The position numbers and the translations under genes are program-made. The notes under the pieces are model-generated. The model did no database searches. It was not told where the DNA came from and saw only the letters and a list, made by a program, of their open reading frames with translations. From NCBI GenBank assembly GCA_955652395.1, contig CATPBJ010000043.1:1-45731 (forward strand): 45,731 bases of DNA. The letters are read 5' to 3'. Within the stretch, counting starts at the first letter, position 1. Every line of letters begins with the position of its first letter. The stretch comes from an uncultured Terriglobales bacterium. GTDB lineage: Bacteria > Acidobacteriota > Terriglobia > Terriglobales > Acidobacteriaceae. Positions 41,918 through 45,731 of the stretch are shown here, in pieces.

Positions 41918-42402
41918 ATGCAGCGTCTTATCGTTGTTGCGTCACTCTTGATTTTTCTCGGCTCGTCGTTCGCACCAGCGCCAACGCGGGTAAACGACAA
42001 AGACTTCGCTACCATGATGAGCAATCTAAAATCCGACGCCCGACGCTTCCGTCAGCGTTCGACAACTCGGTCAAGAGCAGCACAATCCGACGTACCAGCC
42101 AGGAAAAGGACTCAAAGAATCTAGTAAAGCGTTTTGAAGACCAGACCAAGGGTTTGTTAGAGCACTTCAAAAGCCATTAGAAAACCGCTACTGAACTCAC
42201 ACTGGTAATCAACACCTCAAGCCAAATTGACCAACTGCTTCATGACTTTCGACAATCCCACCAACTCCGCCTGGGACAAAGTAAAAAGTTGGACTGGGCC
42301 AGTTGGCTTATGGTGTACAACCTCCCAACCCGTCACAACTTCGTTAAAGATTCCAACAATCAAGAAAGGAACATCCAGATGTCAAGGAACCGTTGTCAAT
42401 AG
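41918..42402 (+). pseudogene. Decayed gene for a small secreted acidobacterial protein
   Basis: GAGGAG precedes the ATG at 41918 and MQRLIVVASLLIFLGSSFA is a clear signal peptide. The rest is readable only by changing frames: VNDKDFATMMSNLKSDARRF in the first, then AFDNSVKSSTIRRTSQEKDS and LVKRFEDQTKGLLEHFKSH in the next up to a TAG at 42178-42180, and beyond that stop VINTSSQIDQLLHDF and YNLPTRHNFVKDSNN. I recall similar helical secreted proteins in Acidobacteria but no function. At least two frameshifts and a nonsense codon make this a pseudogene or a badly sequenced spot. Confidence 0.7.
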
Positions 42403-42779
42403 GCGGTCCGGCTTCATACTCGTTCTTGCCCTCTGTACATCTCTGTACGCCCAAAGGGGGCGGTGGACGTTCCTGGGGGGGGCGCCCATGTGGATGGCAT
42501 GGCGGACCAAGACCGCATCCGAGTGGGTCGCGCGGCTGGAGCCTACCGTGCCATCCAGTTGCGGATCAGCGGTGGTGCGATTAATTTTGACCGCGTCATC
42601 GTCCGATACGGAAATGGCACACAGGAAGAGATTCCGATTCGGACTCGCATCCCTGACCGCGGGCAAACCCGTGTCATCGATCTGCCGGTGAGCGGCGTAT
42701 CATCCAGAGCCTCGACCTCTGGTACAGCAAGGACAGGTGGAACAGGCGCCCCAAAGTGAGCCTGTACGGGTTGCGCTAA
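42403..42779 (+). pseudogene. Frameshifted secreted beta-type protein gene
   Basis: Pieces in three frames: GFILVLALCTSLYAQRGRW, a signal peptide; then HVDGMADQDRIRVGRAAG and FDRVIVRYGNGTQEEIPIR and RGQTRVIDLP; then ERRIIQSLDLWYSKDRW and RPKVSLYGLR with the stop at 42777-42779. Together they form one plausible protein of about 120 residues, which I know as a beta-rich secreted hypothetical in this phylum. One break lies in a run of eight G (42475-42482), another near 42685. The start codon is not clear. Confidence 0.68.
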
Positions 42780-42927
42780 GCCGAGGTCGAACCGCTGGTC
42801 CCATTTGGCTGAGAGCATGAGTCGGAGGAACGCCGGCCTGGACTGAACTCAGGAAAAGCTCCGTTTCCACAATCAGGCCAGGCGTTCTCCGCGAAGGGCA
42901 CGACGGTCCGTCGCAAGCCGGACTGCG

Positions 42928-43623
42928 CTATTTTTTTGACAGGTTTTTGGGAGACCTCTTGGTCAGCGTAGCCAGCAAGAGTCTCGCAGACTTGGGAGCA
43001 GGCACCGCCTTGTTAAACACAATGTCCTTGGCGCTCACTTCTTTGCCGTACAGTTTTTTGTTGGCGTCATTGTCTGGACGAAGGGTTGACCCGGCCAGCG
43101 ATATTCCGGCGAATAGTCCTCGGGCGCGAGAGTAAGAGAGGATTTCAGCCCGCATCGAGACGTCAGTCTCAGCTGAAACATTCCGTCCCACCGGTCCAGC
43201 GGCCGCCGAAACGTCGCCCCCCAGTTTGACCTTACTGTCCAGGATGCTGGCGGCCGATTTTGGACTCATCAGCAACAGCACGAAGTCAGTCGCCTGCCCG
43301 CCCAGCTGCAATCCGAAGCTGCCACCCTCTAGCGCCATCATGGTGGGAGCGCTCCAGGGGCCATGGAAAGTCTTGCCGCCACGGCACGTCATCACTCCGC
43401 GGCCATAGCTGCCTCCGATCCCGATGGCAAATTTCAGGACCGAAGGTAAAACGACAACACAATCCGCTTTATCGATTACGTCCTGGGGGACATCATCGGG
43501 AATATCCATAATCTCCTTGATGACTGTTCCCGCTTTTTCTACCCGATCCTCTTCCTTGTCTTGACCCACTGTCGGCAACACCAGCAGAGCCAATACACTG
43601 ACACCTAAAATAATTTTCTTCAT
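42928..43623 (-). CDS. SYLF (Ysc84-like) lipid-binding domain protein
   Basis: A 231-residue secreted protein: signal peptide MKKIILGVSVLALLVLPTVG, then a SYLF domain with IPDDVPQDVIDKADCVVVLPSVLKFAIGIGGSYGRGVM (key parts: VLPSVLKFAIGIGG and GRGVM), WSAPTMMALEGGSFGLQLG and FVLLLMSPKSA. Eukaryotic relatives bind phosphoinositides; the bacterial role is unknown. GAGGAAAG lies before the ATG. It is a single gene facing the decayed pair. Confidence 0.9.
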   Translation of the reverse strand: MKKIILGVSVLALLVLPTVGQDKEEDRVEKAGTVIKEIMDIPDDVPQDVIDKADCVVVLPSVLKFAIGIGGSYGRGVMTCRGGKTFHGPWSAPTMMALEGGSFGLQLGGQATDFVLLLMSPKSAASILDSKVKLGGDVSAAAGPVGRNVSAETDVSMRAEILSYSRARGLFAGISLAGSTLRPDNDANKKLYGKEVSAKDIVFNKAVPAPKSARLLLATLTKRSPKNLSKK

Positions 43624-43668
43624 GTTCTTTCCTCACCTCAGGATTTTCTATTTATCTCAGGACCTCCA

Positions 43669-43905
43669 TCAGACCAGCGCTAACTTAGTGATCGATCGTG
43701 CGCCGTCATGATAACAAACTCCAGACTCCGGCCGCGTCAACGTCTGCGATGCGAACTTCGCGCCTTGTACGTCGGCAGTTTTCAGCGACGGTCTTAGTCG
43801 CTGGATTGCCTGCTGGGCTCGTTCGAGTGCTTCCGGCGTGATGGGTCGCTGGGTGACCGAAGCAGTGATACACGCGCAGATTCGCCTGATCGGTTCCAGC
43901 AGCAC
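43669..43905 (-). CDS. Small ORF of doubtful status
   Basis: A 78-residue frame with a helical stretch, TPEALERAQQAIQRLRPSLK. I recognise no family, no ribosome binding site is clear, and the region around it is poor in genes. It may be a remnant or chance. Confidence 0.3.
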   Translation of the reverse strand: MLLEPIRRICACITASVTQRPITPEALERAQQAIQRLRPSLKTADVQGAKFASQTLTRPESGVCYHDGARSITKLALV

Positions 43906-44281
43906 GCGCTCTCCGGCTCCTAATTTCGCTTAGTCGGACCGAGGATCGGGTTGAGAAGCGGCTGCCATGTCCCGTTTTGGCCTCGCGTTTTGTGTGAAAA
44001 ATGCCCCAAGCAGTCTGGGATGCGCGTGCGCTTCGGGAGCGACCCTAGCCGACTCTAGGCAAAGTTTACTCCTGGCCTCTATAAACATTGCTCTCGGAGG
44101 GCCTTTTCACCAAGTTTCACTCAAGCTTTCCATACTCCGCCTTGACTTCTTTCAGGAGTCGGATCGTCTGACAGGATTCTCGGCCGATGGCTCAGGCCCG
44201 CCTGCTGCGCGAGTACCTCGGTAACTTTCGACCCGCACGGCATACCGCTAGCATCCACTGTGTACCCTTGGGCTGTTAGGG
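43906..44281. other. Region without recognisable gene
   Basis: No frame here has a family signature, and no RNA gene or repeat is evident. It lies just before the recombinase and may contain the eroded 5' part of that gene or element. Confidence 0.4.
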
Positions 44282-45226
44282 ATGCCGCCGAATGGGAGCA
44301 AAATTAGGCGGGGAGAAGCCCCGCAAGTCGGGGTGGCCTGCGAGAATCCTTTGCTCGATGGGAAACAGCCCACTTCACTTCTCAGTACGCAGAAAGCACA
44401 CCACGGTGATCGCCAAGTGTGCTTTGCTGCCGTCGCACAGGAGCAGTGGGAGCTATTGCAGTCTGGCGTACTCCGCGTGTCGCTGGTCATGTTGGTAAAG
44501 TCGGCCAGCACGATGGTGTCCTTCTCCTTCTCCGTCAGTTGCTTTGTGGAGCTTTTGGCCGGTGAGCGGCGTCGTGAACGAGTTGTGACTCCTGAGGAGG
44601 AGTCGCTTTATCTTGCTGCCGGTTCTTCACTCCTCGCGTCCGTCGCTGCGGTCCTGGTGGACACGGGCTTACGCCCTAACGAGTGTCATAGATTACGCTG
44701 GGGGGATATTACTTGGGCAAACGGACGCCATGGAACAATGCTAGTGACGCACGGAAAAACCGCTGCTGCTCGTCGCGTGCTGCCGATGACTCCTCGAGTC
44801 AGAGGCATATTAGAAATGCGATGGGAGGGCGCCGGCAGGTCTGCTGAGGGCTGCGTGTGGCCCGCACCGACCAGGAGCGGGCATATTGACCACTCAAGCC
44901 TCAAAAAGCAACACGCTAAGACTCTAAAGCTATCCGGTGTTCGCCCGTTCGTGCTCTACCGCCTGCGGCATACGTTCTTAACACGGCTTGGTGAGTCGGG
45001 CTGCGATGCCTGGACGCTAGCCCGTGTTGCTGGGCACAGTTCGGCAGCGATCTCCTGCCGCTACGTCCATTCTTCGGAAGACCTAGTTCTCGCTGCTATG
45101 TCTCGGCTCGGTGGGCACAACTATGGGCACACTGAGAATCGGGACAGTTCAGCAGGTGGCGGTAGTGCGGCAGGAACAGCAGAAGAATCAGGAAGATATA
45201 TGGTGAGCGCGGATTTGCTGCTGTAG
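44282..45226 (+). CDS. Tyrosine recombinase/integrase, N-terminus unrecognisable
   Basis: The C-terminal catalytic domain is clear from about residue 98 (RVVTPEEESLYLAAG). Active-site residues: Arg in DTGLRPNECHRLRW, Lys in THGKTAAARRVLPM, Arg-His in LYRLRHTFLTRL, the second His in AGHSSAAIS and the Tyr nucleophile in CRYVHS. The first box-II His is Tyr (YRLRH), a variant I know from other integrases. The first 95 residues do not look like the usual SAM-like core-binding domain, so the start is uncertain and the gene may be truncated or frameshifted at its 5' end. It marks a former mobile element. The real start could be later or lost. Confidence 0.65.
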   Translation: MPPNGSKIRRGEAPQVGVACENPLLDGKQPTSLLSTQKAHHGDRQVCFAAVAQEQWELLQSGVLRVSLVMLVKSASTMVSFSFSVSCFVELLAGERRRERVVTPEEESLYLAAGSSLLASVAAVLVDTGLRPNECHRLRWGDITWANGRHGTMLVTHGKTAAARRVLPMTPRVRGILEMRWEGAGRSAEGCVWPAPTRSGHIDHSSLKKQHAKTLKLSGVRPFVLYRLRHTFLTRLGESGCDAWTLARVAGHSSAAISCRYVHSSEDLVLAAMSRLGGHNYGHTENRDSSAGGGSAAGTAEESGRYMVSADLLL

Positions 45227-45264
45227 ACGTGGGATGAGCCTTTTGAGCAGGATACGAGACTAGA

Positions 45265-45287
45265 GAAGGCCCCAAGTCGGGGCCTTC
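45265..45287. terminator. Hairpin after the integrase
   Basis: GAAGGCCCC-AAGTC-GGGGCCTTC is a perfect 9-bp stem, 38 bases after the integrase stop. No T-tract follows on either strand, so terminator function is likely but not certain. Confidence 0.6.
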
Positions 45288-45305
45288 ACTTGCTAGTCGG
45301 CCACT

Positions 45306-45329
45306 AATCTGCAACCGAATCTGCAACCG
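45306..45329. repeat. Tandem 12-mers near the integrase
   Basis: AATCTGCAACCG is present twice in succession (45306-45317 and 45318-45329). It lies just downstream of the integrase gene, where attachment sites are often found. No second copy was seen elsewhere in the window. Confidence 0.7.
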
Positions 45330-45466
45330 ATAACGGGTCTTGGATAGTCGCTCATCAGCTTGCGCAGGTCCAGAGGATGTCCACTTTCCGAGGGGTCCAC
45401 TCGATCTTCGAGAAGTTTCTATTCAACTCCGCCGCTTATCGTGGTAGCACTGACGCAAACATCCGC

Positions 45467-45731
45467 TCAGGTCTGAAGCCGACGACCAGATCGGCCGCTT
45501 GAGTCAAGAAATTGACTGCTTCGATAATCTGCCCCCATGTTCGCCGCCCTAAGCTGGCTCGGGCTACGAGCACGGAAGTTGCATTTACTACTCCCGCCCC
45601 ATTTGGTCGAGTAAACCAGGGCCGAACCGCTGGCGTTGATCTTGGCGACAAAGGCGTCGCTAGGGCCGCCGCCAGAGCTTGGCTGCAGGGCGTGGGCTGT
45701 GGGGAAATTGGACGAAAATGTGTAGCCCGTA
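45467..45731 (-). pseudogene. SBBP-repeat (beta-propeller) protein fragment
   Basis: Read on the minus strand from the window edge the sequence gives TGYTFSSNFPTAHALQPSSGGGPSDAFVAKINASGSALVYST; its parts GYTFSSNFPTA and DAFVAKINASGSALVYST are the hallmark of SBBP repeats found in large secreted acidobacterial proteins. After YST the expected YLGG is replaced by KWGGSSKC and unrelated residues to a stop at 45467-45469. The match to the repeat ends at about 45590. It is either the end of a longer gene outside the window or, more likely, a gene cut at this point. Confidence 0.7.

Overview
The window reads as a chromosomal segment of a soil-type Acidobacteriota (Terriglobia-like) genome with high GC, by eye about 58-60%. 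The clues are a VWFA-related acidobacterial protein at the left edge, an SBBP beta-propeller remnant at the right edge, a bacillithiol-type PIG-L deacetylase, a REC-only regulator and dispersed GC-rich hairpin repeats. The assignment rests on recognised protein families and not on a search.

Layout. Positions 1-8.5 kb (mostly + strand) hold a broken VWFA gene, a polyprenyl diphosphate synthase, a fluoride riboswitch followed by crcB, a DUF190 gene and a bshB1-like gene, a minus-strand methyltransferase/UPF0173 pair, hpt, a GAF-GAF-PP2C phosphatase and lysA. From 8.7 to 12.2 kb are a secreted amidohydrolase, a stand-alone receiver protein and an unknown secreted protein. From 12.4 to 21.35 kb is a compact minus-strand arginine operon, argR-C-B-D-F-G-H-A-J, in which every neighbouring pair overlaps; it starts at a sigma70-like promoter followed by two ARG boxes. 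From 21.5 to 33.3 kb are lysC, a LysR regulator, gltB, and an assimilatory sulfur operon (sulfite reductase, precorrin-2 dehydrogenase, uroporphyrinogen-III methyltransferase, APS reductase), all on the minus strand.

The most striking observation is that lysC and the sulfur operon each carry an unmarked ribosome-mediated attenuator. lysC is preceded by a Thr/Ser-rich leader peptide with three closely spaced ACA codons. The sulfite reductase gene is preceded by a 28-residue leader peptide with seven Cys codons (core CQCCTCCC). In both, the end of the leader ORF is complementary to the 5' arm of an intrinsic terminator, and the distance from the last sensor codon to the complementary segment is almost the same (13 and 11 nt). 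Both terminators share the core ACCCACCGCCA, so they look like two versions of one regulatory design, tuned to threonine and to cysteine.

From 33.3 to 45.7 kb the region is more accessory: a frameshifted TPR gene, a frameshifted MmcQ/YjbR gene, a pseudokinase-TonB fusion, a Crp/Fnr regulator, a sugar oxidoreductase/isomerase pair, a patatin-barrel protein, two heavily frameshifted small secreted-protein genes, a SYLF lipoprotein-like gene, a tyrosine recombinase with an unrecognisable N-terminus, and the SBBP fragment. Frameshifts occur only in these accessory genes, while the roughly 30 kb of core biosynthetic genes is intact. No tRNA, rRNA or CRISPR array was seen.
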